Below, one piece after another: positions 33,096-43,642 of a stretch of 64,000 nucleotides of DNA (the stretch's first letter is position 1; each line of letters opens with the position of its first letter). The stretch spans positions 188,358,752 through 188,422,751 of the forward strand of contig NC_081553.1 in assembly GCF_963082655.1 (NCBI RefSeq), read 5' to 3'. The notes beneath the pieces are model-generated. The model was not told where the DNA came from. It made no database searches and saw only the letters and a program-made list of their open reading frames with translations. Both the position numbers and the translations under genes were made by a program. This DNA comes from Stomoxys calcitrans (taxonomy: Eukaryota > Arthropoda > Insecta > Diptera > Muscidae).

Positions 33096-34556
33096 ATTAT
33101 ACCCTCCACCATAGGATGGGGGGTATATTAATTTCGTCATTCTGTTTGTAACTACTCGAAATATTCGTCTGAGACCCCATAAAGTATATATATTCTTGAT
33201 CGTCGTGACATTTTATGTCGATCTAGCCATGTCCGTCCGTCTGTTCGTCCGTCTGTCCGTCCGTCTGTCCGTCCGTCTGTCCGTCCGTCTGTCCGTCCGT
33301 CTGTCCGTCCGTCTGTCCGTCCGTCTGTCCGTCCGTCTGTTCGTCCGTCTGTTCGTCCGTCTGTTCGTCCGTCTGTCCGTCTGTCCGTCCGTCTGTCCGT
33401 CCGTCTGTCCGTCCGTCTGTCCGTCCGTCTGTCCGTCCGTCTGTCCGTCCATCTGTCCGTCCGGCTGTCCGTCCGTCTGTCCGTTCGTCTGTCCGTCCAT
33501 CTGTCCGTCCGGCTGTCCGTCCGTCTGTCCGTCCGTCTGTCCGTCCGTCTGTCCGTCCGTCTGTCCGTCCGTCTGTCCGTCCGTCTGTCCGTCCGTCTGT
33601 CCGTCCGTCTGTCCGTCCGTCTGTCCGTCCGTCTGTCTGTCCGTCTGTCCGTCCGTCTGTCCGTCCGTCTGTCCATCCGTCTGTCCGTCCGTCTGTCCGT
33701 CCGTCTGTCCGTCCATCTGTCCGTCCGGCTGTCCGTCCGTCTGTCTGTCGAAAGCACGCTAACTTTCGAAGGAGTAAAGCAAGAAATTTTGCACAAATAC
33801 TTCTTATTAGTGTAAGTCGGTTGGTATTGTAAATGGGCCATATCGGTCCATAACCTGATATAGCTACCGTATAAACCGATCTTGGGTCTTGACTTCTTGA
33901 GCCTCTAGAGTACGCAATTCTTATCCGAATGGAATGAAATTTTGCACGACGTGTTTTGCTATGATATCCAACAACTGTGCCAAGTATGGTTTAAATCGGT
34001 CCATAACCTGATATAGCTGTCATATAAACCGATCTTGGGTCTTGACTTCTTGAGCATCCAGAGGGCCGCAATTCTTATCCAATTTGAATGAAATTTTGTT
34101 CAAATCGTTCAAATTCGTTCAAATCGGTTCATAATCTGATATAGCTGCCATATAAAACGGATCTGGGATCTTAAATTCTAAAGCCTCTAGAGGCCGAAAT
34201 TATTATCCAATTTGCCTGAAATTTTGTACGACGGATCCTCTCATGACCATCAACATACGTGTTTATTAAGGTCTGAATTTGTCTATAGCCCGATACAGCT
34301 CCCATATAAATCGATCTCTCTATTTTACTTTTTGAGCTCACAAAGGGCGCAATTCTTATTCGAATTGGCTGACATTTTACAATTGTGGTCCAAATCGGAC
34401 CATATCTTTATATCGCTCTAATAGCAGAGCAAATTTTTTCTTATATCCTTTTTTGCCTAACAAGAGATGCCGGGAAAGAAACTCGACAAATGCGATCCAT
34501 GGTGGAGGGTATAAAACATGCGGCCCGGCCGAACTTAGCACGCTTTTACTTGTTTT
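33096..34556 (+). mobile_element. DINE-alpha, complete, with expanded GTCY satellite
   Basis: Head ttataccctccaccatagga, core agtatatatattcttgatcg and tcgatctagccatgtccgtc, GTCY array 33229-33751, then gtcgaaagcacgctaacttt, four to five ~160-bp units (cataacctgatatagctgcc, gacttcttgagcctctagag), and the end ggtggagggtataaaacatg, cggcccggccgaacttagca, cgcttttacttgttttt. Both ends are present, making it the best full-length DINE-alpha in the window. Confidence 0.85.
33229..33751. repeat. 12-bp GTCCGTCCGTCT minisatellite, ~520 bp
   Basis: About 43 units of GTCCGTCCGTCT with few variants. A run of gttcgtccgtct units lies near 33340-33370. The variant ccatctgtccgtccggct appears at about 33448, 33497 and 33713, the last at the 3' boundary. 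Stop-free frames of 167-229 residues (RTDRRTDR or VCPSVCPS type) are artefacts. Confidence 0.95.
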
Positions 34557-34584
34557 TGATCTAGAACTTTCAGATGAGTACGAA

Positions 34585-34666
34585 ACCGTAGCGCAGAGAT
34601 TAGCATGTCCGCCTTTGACGCCGAACGCCTGTGTTCGAATCCTGGCGAGAACCTTAGAAAAAAAGT
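34585..34666 (+). mobile_element. SINE-1 tRNA-like head
   Basis: Box A tagcgcagagattagc and box B gtgttcgaatcctgg are followed by gcgagaacctt, an A-rich piece and then RTE-like coding sequence. Only the tRNA-related head is present. It could be truncated, or fused to the RTE tail. Confidence 0.75.
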
Positions 34667-34667
34667 T

Positions 34668-34880
34668 CAAAATACAACGACTGCGTTGGCTAGGTCATAT
34701 AGTCAGAATAGATGAAGAAACTCCAGCAAAAAAGTTTTTTGAAAGCAACCACTGTGGTACACGCAAACCCAAAAGCCCGATGGAAAGATTAAGTGGTGGG
34801 CGACACCTCGAAACTTGGTGTCAGAGATTTTTGAATGAGCGCAAAAGATCGAGGCGCTTGGAACGCTATTCTACGTTCGG
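34668..34880 (+). pseudogene. RTE-like LINE ORF2 C-terminal fragment
   Basis: The plus strand encodes KIQRLRWLGHIVRIDEETPA, then KKFFESNHCGTRKPKSPMER, WCQRFLNERKRSRRLERYST. The (R)LRWLGH(I)VR(I)DE..PAKK.FE block followed by GTRK-(P/R)-rich sequence is the usual RTE-clade C-terminus. It ends next to a DINE. Confidence 0.75.
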
Positions 34881-34883
34881 CTA

Positions 34884-35290
34884 GTGGAACAACAATTTCA
34901 GTCCAATTGGATAAGAATTGCTCCCACGCGAGGCTCAAGAAGCACTATCGGGAGATCAGTTTATATTGGAGCTATATCAGCTTGTAATCCGAATTGGGCT
35001 ATACTTGACGCAGTTGTTGATGGTCAAACCAAACCACATCGTGCAAAATTTCAACCAAATCAGATAATAATTGCGCCCTCTAGCGGCTCAAGAAGTCAAG
35101 ATCCCAGAACGGTTTATATGGCAGTTTTATCAGTTTATGGACCGATTTGACCCATTTATGACCAACCGACCCACACTAATAAGAAGTATTTGTGCAAAAT
35201 ATCAAGCGGTTAGCTATACACCTTCGAAAGTTAGCGTGCTTTCGACAGACAGACGGGCGGACGGACAGACGGACGGACATGGCTAGTTCG
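34884..35290 (-). mobile_element. DINE-alpha, hairpin end missing
   Basis: Two units (ggataagaattgctcccacg, ggtttatatggcagttttat), then cccacactaataagaagtat, gttagcgtgctttcgacaga and gacggacggacatggctag. The element stops just after the GTCY core, so head and hairpin are both lost. Confidence 0.8.
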
Positions 35291-36311
35291 AGCTATGAGT
35301 ACTCAGATAAAATCGAATTGAAATTTACATCCCTTAAAACTCACTGTAATTTGCAAAAAAAAAAAGGAAAAACTAAAACGAAATCTCATCACCACCCAAG
35401 CGATTTGCACAGTCATTTCTTTATATTTGTGGTTTTTCGATTTCCACAAGAAAACATTTGCCAACGACAAACAAACAAACAAACAAACAAGCATTTGATG
35501 ACATTTTGATGTCGTCTTTCAACAATTGTCGGTTTTGCTTCCTCTATTTGAGGCCGCTTTCTAAAACTCTTTAAGTGGAGCCCAATTTTTATGGCTTGAA
35601 TGGCTCCGAGTTGCCTTCTTTTTAACAAGTTTGAGTTTCTTTTTAAGACACCCAATTCCCTTGTTTTGAATAGGGCATCATAAAAATGCCTAAAAACTTA
35701 AACCACCACCCTGAAAACACCGGATATAGTTTTCTTTCTTTGCAAAGATGTCCCACATTAAGACAACAATTTTAGCTCTTGAAGCCAAAAGTGGTGAGGG
35801 TAGGATATAAAGGAGTTCTAACAAATACACAAATCGATAAAGGGGCATTTAAAGCGTTTTTTGTCTTTTTTTTGGTCTATAATCTATCTCTCCAATAAGG
35901 TTTTGGGGGGATACGATGGAGTGTGATTTGTTAAAAATTGAGGTTATTTTACCCTTTTTTGTGCTGAGGCAAATAAAACGGGAGTCGACCAAAAGTAGCA
36001 ATGAGCTTTTACCACACAAGGTCACATTGAAGGCAAAACAAAATATAAATGACCGTATGTGGGATTTAAAAGTCCAAGGCAATGTTTTGTAGAAGATGTT
36101 TGGTAACAAACACCTGATAATTTTGTCACGTAACTAAATGGTCAACCAAACCATAATTTTTTTTCCACTACCATAGCCAAAGGGCTTGGGGGTTAATTCA
36201 TTCGAATCTTTACTGAAGATAAAACAAATAACAGTGCTTGAAGTTAGGCTTGGCACAATCATTTATGCCCTTCACCATGAATGGTAGGAAACCCCGATGG
36301 TATAATAAGTG
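35291..36311. other. Unique AT-rich interval
   Basis: No gene recognised. An (AAAC)6 microsatellite lies at about 35468-35491. Confidence 0.5.
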
Positions 36312-37172
36312 ACAAGTAAGATAGTGCTAAGTTCAGCTGGGCCGAATCTTATATACCCTCCGCCATGGATCGTATTTGTCGAGTTCTTTGCGCAGTATCT
36401 CTTTTTAGGCAAACAAATAATACTGAATAAGAACTGTTTTGCTATTGCAGCTAATGAATTGAATGCCGAACATTGTAGAAGTCACTGTGTAACATTTCAG
36501 TCCATTCGGATAAGAATTGCGCTTTGCAGGAGCTCAAGAAGCAAAATCTGGTGATCAGTTTATATGGGAGCTGTATCAAGCTATAGATCTATTCAGACCA
36601 TATTGGACATGCCTGTTGAAGGTCATGGGAGAAGCCGTTGTACAAATTTGTGCCAAATAGAATGAAAATAGCGCTCCCAGAAGCTCAAGAAGTCAAGATC
36701 CAAGATCGGTTTATATGACAGCTATACCAGGTTATGAACCGATTTGGACCATACTTCGCACAAGTCTTGGAAGTCATAATAAAATACTTCATGCCAAATT
36801 TCAGGTTAATAGGATAAGAATTGCGCCCTCTAGAGGCTGAAGTAGTTAAGATCCCAGATCGGTTTATATGGCAGCTATATCATGATATGAACCGATTGGA
36901 ATCATACATAGCACAGTCATTGGAAGTGATACTAAAACACCATGTTCTAAATTACAGCCAAATTAGATAAGAATTGCGTCCTCTAGGGGCTCAAAAAGTC
37001 AAGACCCAAGATCGGTTTATATGACAGCAATATCAAAACATGGACCGATTTGGCCCATTTACAATCCCAACTGACCTACACTAATGAAAAGTATTTGAGA
37101 AAATTTTTAAGCGGCTGGCTAGCTTTACTCCTTTAAAAGTTGGCATGTTCTCTAGAGACAGACGGACGGAAA
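36312..37172 (-). mobile_element. DINE-alpha, head missing
   Basis: Hairpin end gtgctaagttcagctgggcc, gaatcttatataccctccgc, then four or so units (cagtccattcggataagaat, gatcggtttatatgacagc), and finally the start of the core (agagacagacggacgga). It serves as the uninterrupted reference for the split element at 11639-14268. Confidence 0.8.
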
Positions 37173-37199
37173 GCAACAGGCGTTACTTTTTATTCCCTA

Positions 37200-38086
37200 C
37201 AATACTACTGTGGTTCAGGGTATTATAACTTAGTGAATTTGTTTGTAGCACCCAGAAGGAAGGAAGATGGACCCATTGATAAGTATACCGATCGACTCAA
37301 AATCATTTCCTAATTCGATTTAGCTATGCACGTCTGTCTGTCTGTCCGTCTGTCCATGTTAATTGGTGTACAAAGTACAGGTCGCAATTCTCATCAGATT
37401 GTCTTCAAATTTGTAACATGGATATTTTTCAGCTTAGAGACGAAGCCTATTGAAATTGGAAAAAATCGGTTCAGATTTGAATATAGCTCCCTCATATATG
37501 TTCGTCCGATTTGCAATAATAATACAATAGAATGATCATCTCTTAACCGATTCTCTCGAAATTTGACTCTTGACAAGACTGTTGAATTTCATAGAAATCG
37601 ATTTAGATTAAGATATAGCTGCCATAGATGTATATCGCCCGATTTTAACTTCTAAAGTCACAGCAAGCACATTTATTGACCAATATTGCCAAAAAATTGC
37701 ACAATGCTTTCCTCGACGATTACCACAATATCTGAGAAGTTCATTCAGATTTAGATATAGCTCCCATATCGGTTCAGATTTAGATATAGCTCCCATATAT
37801 ATGTTAGTCCGACTTTGAGAAATATTGCAATAAAGTGGTCATTTGTTAACCGATTCTCTCGAAATTTGGCAGTAGGGATTTTCAAATGACTCTTAATATT
37901 ACTGGGAATTTCATAGATATTGGTCTAGATGTAGCTGCCGTAAATGTATGTAGCCCGATTTTCACACCAAGAGCCATTGCAAGCGCATTTATTGACTAAT
38001 ATAGCTCCAACATTGTACCTATAGGGTAGGTGCAGGGTATTATATAGTCGGCACCGCCCGACTTTTGCCCTTCCTTACTGGATTCA
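37200..38086 (+). mobile_element. DINE-gamma
   Basis: Begins around ctacaatactactgtggttc, then gggtattataacttagtgaa, a short GTCY core (cacgtctgtctgtctgtccg), units with ttcagatttagatatagctc and cgattctctcgaaatttg, and ends gggtattatatagtcggcac, cgcccgacttttgcccttcc, ttactgg. Its unit sequence differs from the copy at 23478-24740, but the end is the same. Confidence 0.75.
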
Positions 38087-38109
38087 TATCAGTGAGTGCA
38101 GTCTGATTA

Positions 38110-38866
38110 GGTCAGGTTGAAAGGACATAAATTAAAGCCTACTGGCTTGTTGGTTTGTTGTGCTTTATACATAATAAAAAGTAATCTCGAAAAAGAAAAT
38201 CTTAGTCAGAAATTCCGTGCTACTTTCAAAACCCCTAATTGTTTTCCATACCACGCCCTATGTTGGTTAATATCTAGTATTATGTCCCCACTCTAATGCC
38301 AATGTCTGTTAGCCACAAAGGCCGGGTAATGACATACATAGGAAATATTCCAACGTCTCATCATCTTCCCCACATGGCCTACACATGCTTTTCTGGTCTT
38401 CTTCTTACTTTCTTTGAGTAATAGCTTCGAGTTCTCACGATCCGGATCTCTCCTTTGGATTTTCGCCGTCTTATCGACGCATTCGTCGCCGACGCCGGGT
38501 TAACCAAGTTTATTGATGGCAGCCTTCACTGCCAAAACGTCTGCTCTTTCATTCCCCCTTACTCCACTATGGCTCGAAACCCAAACGATGCGGACTGTAC
38601 CATCCTCAGAGAAGACGTTAATCTCCTTCTTGTACTCCAAGGCTGTACCGATGAAAAATTTATTTTGCTGTGGTCGCCAGGATTCGAACCCAGGGTTTCA
38701 GCATCATAGTTGGACATTCTTACCTCTGCGCTACGTAAAGATGTTCACACCACACCATCTCACTCATTTCGTGATCGCCCGGATCTCCGTCTGCAGGACC
38801 GTATTATGGTCAGGCAGTCGATAACAGATCTCAGTCTTTGGGTTCTCAATGCAGGCCCCCAGATGC
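38110..38866 (-). pseudogene. LINE-A 3' part: RNase H start, knuckle, 3' UTR
   Basis: The minus strand from 38866 gives an RNase H segment (IENPKTEICYRLPDHNTVLQ-type), cut by a SINE head, then the region equivalent to FSEDGTVRIVWVSSHSGVRG (38640-38530), VKAAINKLGNPASATNAS-like sequence, the knuckle (CRPCGEDDETLEYFLCHYPA, 38400-38330) with its last His/Cys partly changed (CHYP for CHCP), and the 3' UTR to ~38110. Frames are broken. Confidence 0.75.
38668..38738 (-). mobile_element. SINE-1 tRNA-like head
   Basis: Complement of box B (ccaggattcgaaccc) and of box A (cttacctctgcgctacg). Only ~70 bases of the head are present, inserted in the LINE-A RNase H. Confidence 0.7.
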
Positions 38867-38940
38867 ACATACACGCCAGGATTTGAACTCAGGCGTTCGG
38901 CGTCAAAGGCGGGCATGATAACCACTGTGGCATGGAACGG
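38867..38940 (-). mobile_element. SINE-1 tRNA-like head, second
   Basis: Complement of box B (ccaggatttgaactcaggcg) and of box A region (atgataaccactgtggc). Only the head is recognisable. It lies ~130 bp from the previous one, at the LINE-A breakpoint. Confidence 0.65.
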
Positions 38941-38984
38941 GTCGGAGAGGTTTCTTCCCTATATTCACTGAGGGGCGTTTATCG

Positions 38985-39460
38985 GCAAGGAATGGCAGGA
39001 ATGCTAAACTCCAATATGGTTTAAAAAACCTTTGAACGTATAGGACTGTTAGAGGCGGCTTTGTAGTAAACGAATAGATGGGAGGTCTTGATTTATACTT
39101 CTCCGGTCTGTTCCAGGATTTAGCGCAGTGCGAATAACTGTTATACGGTGGATTTACCAGGTCTAAAGCTGCATTTGTAGCAGCAAATTATCTCACTAAC
39201 TTTAAATATTAATTTTTACACTCTGTACGCTTGATGGTATGTTCTATGCGACAGGGACGAGACTTATTTCTCTGTAGTTGTCACATTGCGTTTTGTCTCA
39301 TTTCTTGTGCACGGGACATAGTCTGAGGTTCCAATCACCGCGCATACGAGTTGACGCATACGCCTTACCAGCGTGTCCCCTTCGGTTTTAAATAGTTCAT
39401 CAAGCAATCCATCGGCCCCTACTGCTTTGTTGTTTTTCTGTTCGGGACCCAGCTATTCGG
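38985..39460 (-). pseudogene. RTE-like LINE RT fragment
   Basis: The minus strand encodes KNNKAVGADGLLDELFKTEG, DTLVRRMRQLVCAVIGTS, then CCYKCSFRPGKSTV-QLFALR and a worn FVYYKAASNSPIRSKVF (usually DYKAAFDS). These are the RT fingers and palm block A of RTE-clade LINEs (NNKA.G.DG, QCGFR.G+ST.DQI, KAFD). The block A Asp is replaced by Asn in this reading. Frameshifted; no endonuclease attached. Confidence 0.75.
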
Positions 39461-39499
39461 ACCTCAATGTCACTACCATTCTAAAAAACACACACACTA

Positions 39500-40258
39500 T
39501 ACCATATATAGCGCAATTCCTGTAAGGCGGTAAAATCTGGATATAGCCCCTATATAGACCGATCTGCCGATATAAGGTCTTAGGGCCATTAAAGCCACAT
39601 TTATCACCTGATATCGCCGAAACTGGGACCGTGAGTTATGTTGGCCCCTCGACATCCTTGTTTAATTGAGCCCAGATTAGTCCAGATTCATTCTGGACAT
39701 TATATATAGCTATCATATAGACCGACCGTTTTAAAGTTTTGGGTCCATAAAAGCTGCATTTACTATCCGATTTCGCAGAAATTCGGGACAGTAAGTTATG
39801 TTATGTCACTCAAAATCTTAGAAAATTTGGCCCGGATCGGTCAAGATTTGGATATAGCTGCCATGTAGACAGGTCACTCGATTTAATGTCTTGCACCATA
39901 TTAGGCACATTTATTGTCCGATTTTGCAAAAATTTATTATGGCGAATTGTCCTAAGCTCCTCGACATCCCTGTTCAATATGGTCCAGATCAGTCCTGATT
40001 TGGATATAGCTGCCTTATATCCCGGCCGCCCGATTTAAGGTTTTACGCCCATAAAAGGGTAGTTTATTAACCGATTTCGCTGAAATTTAGCACAATAAGT
40101 GCTGTACACATTCGAACCGAATATGATCAAGATCGGGCTAGCTGCATATATATCCCATGATTTAAGTTTTTGATACCATAAAAGCACGTTTATTACTTGA
40201 TTTCGTCGAAATTTGAGACAGTGAGTTGTGTTAGGCCACTCGACATTCGACATTGTAC
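39500..40258 (+). mobile_element. DINE-beta internal fragment
   Basis: Five units of ~150 bp with tctggatatagcccctatat, gaccgatctgccgatataag and aaagccacatttatcacc. There is no head and no hairpin. Confidence 0.75.
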
Positions 40259-40259
40259 G

Positions 40260-40612
40260 GGCTTAAGACACTGTATCGGAAGTTTGCTTTATATGGCAGC
40301 TATATCTTATTATAATCCGATTTTGCCCATTCAATAACCTAACTTGGATAGAATATGAATATGGATATATATAGAATAAATATGGATATGTGCCAAATTT
40401 CAACTCAATATCGCAAATTGTGAAGGCTGTAGCTTTATTACAACTGAGGGATACACTCCGGCCACTCACATGGATATCGCTAAATCGTCTTGGAATTCTA
40501 CGATGATCAGACAAATATATAGGATTTATATGGTCGAAAATGGTTATTTCGATATGTTACAAAGGGAATGACTAAATGAATATGCCCCCTATCTTATGAT
40601 GCTGGGTGTAAA
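40260..40612 (-). mobile_element. DINE-alpha head fragment
   Basis: One unit, then a decayed core (atatataggatttatatggt), ttcgatatgttacaaaggga and atgccccctatcttatgat. It is in tail-to-tail contact with the DINE-beta piece. Confidence 0.6.
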
Positions 40613-42427
40613 AAGCTGTATACTTATATTTTCCAGCATTTAAAATGTTTTAAATATAAACACAAAGCTTACAGCCTCTGACCTATTATGGAACAAACGA
40701 AAGTAGTTATTACATGATGCCTCTCAGTTCCTTGTTCTTAGCCGTTATTATCCACAAATCTATAGAACTTTCTCAAAAACAATCCTCAGACACTGTCTGC
40801 CCACTTATGTGTGTGAACAATGCGAGCATAGACAGACAAATAGATGCCAAAGGCTGTGATTTTAGCGAATGTCTTCTAAGAACGCACGACAACTCACAGT
40901 TGCAAGAAAATATAACTTTTGATATTCATTCCCACCGCAGTGAAACTTTGCATTTCATGTAACGGCGGCAGGCAAAGCTGATGTGGCATGTCTTGGTTTA
41001 AGTGGTCTGATATCCTTTGCTTTGGTTCTTGTTCGGCGCTGCTTGTAGTTCTTTTGCCAATGCTGTCCAGAGTGTTGGCAATCTGGTGGTAATGCCAACA
41101 ATGTTCCATGGCATTTTAGCGCCACATGCAATTAGCAACAGAGGTTTAATCTTCTTTTAAAGTTGCGTGTGCGGCCGCAAAACTTGGTCCTACCACTTAC
41201 TCAAAATGTTAAGTCGCTAATGCGAGGGATCTATCAGGAGAACTTAGTTTGAAATTTTTTTTTTCTGATGATGCGCAGGGATCAAGAAACTTAACACACA
41301 AAGAGTGTAAACGTAGAGATAGTTATAGTTAAACTTTGCAGGCAGAAATAAAGAATTTTTTTAAGTGTTATAAAAACTCAATTGCAGGTAAGCCATTAAA
41401 TTAATGAGGAAAATGTTTTTGGAGAAACTAAAAATCGAAAATTTCCATATTATTCAAAATTTTTGACTTCGCAGCTGACTTAATTACAAAAATTTTTAGG
41501 TATCTGAAGCGCATAGCTAGTCCACATTCCTTTTCTTTAGTTACTCAGTTGAAAAAGTCTTGTTTACATCACTATGAGGCTATGGCTGCTTGCAATTGAC
41601 CCTGTTGCAATTGACCCATTAAGGTAAAAATCCACTTCAAATCATCCACTTTTGTAAACAAAGTTAATTCCCCCAACTCTTGCCTGCATCTCTCTCCTTT
41701 TTTCCTATTTTGTATTTTTTTTTTCTCCATTAAACTCATAGCATAGTCCTTAGGCAATTGTAAAATTCCTTGCATACTTTTAGGCTGCACGCAAAACTTT
41801 TATTAAATCCCTCCTTACCAGGCCATTTATAAATAAACCATGAGTGAACATAAGTCGTGAAGAAAAGAATCAAAGAAAAAAAAGTTCCTTTCGAATACAG
41901 AACAGAAGTAGACGAAGAAACACATTGGAAAAACGAAACTTACTTTGATGTAATACTTGAAGTTGGGGGGGAAAGTCCAGACGTTAGCAATGCTGGATAA
42001 GCTTCAACATTGCAGCAAAACACCACAGCCGTACAAAACTTTGACAAACTTAGAAATGAGAAAATAAATAGTTAAGTCGTTAGTCTTAAAGAAATTATTT
42101 TTCTTTTTCTTATCATGCGGCAAGGGCCAGCCAGAGCAATCAGAGAAAGTCCTTACATGCTGTTGTAGCAAATGCAGTAAAATGATGGCCAACAAGAAGC
42201 ATCCAAGGGAATGGAGGGAAGTTTTAATCAGTTAATGAGTGAAAAATCTTTTCTTAGGACTAAGCTCATTTTTAATTAACATATGTAAGAACAAATGTTT
42301 ATTTCCCATGGACATTGACCTCAAATAGTGTTGGACATAGGATAAAGTTAGGGAGACAATAAATGATGTAAGGCGAGAACCTTAAATATCAACAACCAAG
42401 GATCCTTTCTCCTTAAAAAAAGTTGTA
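40613..42427. other. Unique AT-rich interval
   Basis: No gene recognised. The frame at 40714-40962 (82 residues) has no recognisable domain. The word tgcatacttttaggct at 41771-41786 recurs in two other unique intervals. Confidence 0.5.
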
Positions 42428-42725
42428 GTGGCGGCCTGCAGTCAGAATCACTTAGAAATTTTAGTCCATTGTGAAACTAAAGGTGAAAGTAAGACCCATG
42501 CCTATGGTTTAACCAGTCAAACTGTAATAAAAGGTCTAACAACTTGAGAATGTTTACATCCGCTAAATCGACTAGCCTTCATGGAATAGAGAATCTTAAG
42601 CGGAGCGGAACTACTTACCTCTTCCTCGACAATCTCATTGCTTCTGCAGAAATCGTTTAGTACAAACCTCAGTCTATCAGATAGCAACCGTTGAGTGGAC
42701 CGGACGTGTTTTCAATGCACTCATA
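42428..42725 (-). mobile_element. LINE-B 3' end fragment
   Basis: Aligns with 27690-28010: ttgagaatgtttacatccgc, ctaaatcgactagccttcat, tctcattgcttctgcagaaa, cctcagtctatcagat. Its last ~55 bases on the minus strand (cacaatggactaaaatttct then aagtgattct, ctgcaggccgcc) are closer to the SINE-2 tail than to the 27.7-kb copy. Confidence 0.75.
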
Positions 42726-42733
42726 AAAAAATA

Positions 42734-42969
42734 TTGGGTTGCCCAAAAAGTAATTGCGGATTTTTCATATAGTCGGCGTTGACAAATTTTTTCACAGCTT
42801 GTGACTCCGTAATTGCATTCTTTCTTCTGTCAGTTATCAGCTGTTACTTTTAGCTTGCTTTAGAAAAAAGTGTAAAAAAATTTTATTTGATTAAAGTTCA
42901 TTCTAAGTTTTATTAAAAATGCATTTACTTTCTTTTAAAAAATCCGCAATTACTTTTTGGGCAAACCAA
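42734..42969 (-). mobile_element. mariner MITE, 236 bp
   Basis: Terminal inverted repeats TTGGGTTGCCCAAAAAGTAA and the matching end ttactttttgggcaaaccaa, flanked by TA (42732-42733 and 42970-42971). The internal sequence lacks transposase coding. It is in the opposite orientation to the other two copies. Confidence 0.9.
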
Positions 42970-42974
42970 TATCT

Positions 42975-43510
42975 CCAAAAATGTTTTTCAGGAGTAGGCT
43001 CAAACTCACAACCAGTCGTTAGACAACGAACGAGGAAGAAACGTATAATCCAGAAGGAGTAGGTGATGATCTCATCATCTGCTTCCAGTTATTTAGACTG
43101 CATTGACTTGCCCTGCCTGAAGTCATCGTATTAGGTTCTTTGCCTATTCTAGTCTTCCGACTCTTTATAAAGTCGGTAATGGTCCCGTCGTCGGGTTCCT
43201 GTTCGTTAGGCTGAATTGAGATTTCATTCCCTGTACTGCCTGATATTTCAATACTAGGATCTTTGCCGGACGGAAACACAACCTTTACTTAAAGGCTGGG
43301 GACTAACTGTGTATACCTCTGGTTTGTCCGTCTCTTCCTCAAGAATTAGTCTTACGACTACTTGTGCGCTTGAAGCATTACTCTCGACTACGGGTGCCAA
43401 GGCACCCACACCTATAGGAGGGAAGGACAACACGCTACGGTCTGATGCCACCACCCCAGCTGTTTGGTCTTTGAAGTCAATTTCTAGCCTACTCCAAAAA
43501 GGCTTCAAAT
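42975..43510 (-). pseudogene. LINE-A ORF1 fragments, minus copy
   Basis: On the minus strand 43508-43254 encodes MKPFWSRLEIDFKDQTAGVV, ASDRSVLSFPPIGVGALAPV, then VVVRLILEEETDKPEVYTV. This parallels the ORF1 start of the plus copy from 43640. Then 43279-43060 encodes the repeat peptide (GKDPSIEISGSTGNE, SIQPNEQEPDDGTIT, KTRIGKEPN). At 42975-43060 a short plus-oriented ORF1 piece (tttttcaggagtaggctcaa) is stitched in. The gap between the N-terminal part and the repeats shows an internal deletion. Confidence 0.6.
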
Positions 43511-43605
43511 TTTTTTCGTAATAGGTAGTACCTATTCCGAGATACGGATATTTTTTTTCTTTGACGAGCGATATAAAAACACGTCCGCCCCACTCAACGG
43601 CTACA

Positions 43606-43642
43606 ATTTTTGCGTAATAGGTACTACCTATTACGCAAAAAT
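43606..43642. repeat. 37-bp near-perfect palindrome
   Basis: Arms ATTTTTGCGTAATAGGTA (43606-43623) and its exact complement (43625-43642) around a single C. A shorter palindrome, aataggtagtacctatt, lies at about 43521-43537. Both sit between divergent LINE-A ORF1 copies. Confidence 0.9.

Noticed and set aside
33152..33841. Overlapping frames of 167-229 codons on both strands
   Set aside because: Same cause: a 12-bp repeat has no stops in most frames. Not genes.
40714..40962. An 82-residue Cys-containing frame that could be a small secreted protein
   Set aside because: No clear signal peptide context, no domain, and no supporting splice or promoter signs; consistent with chance.
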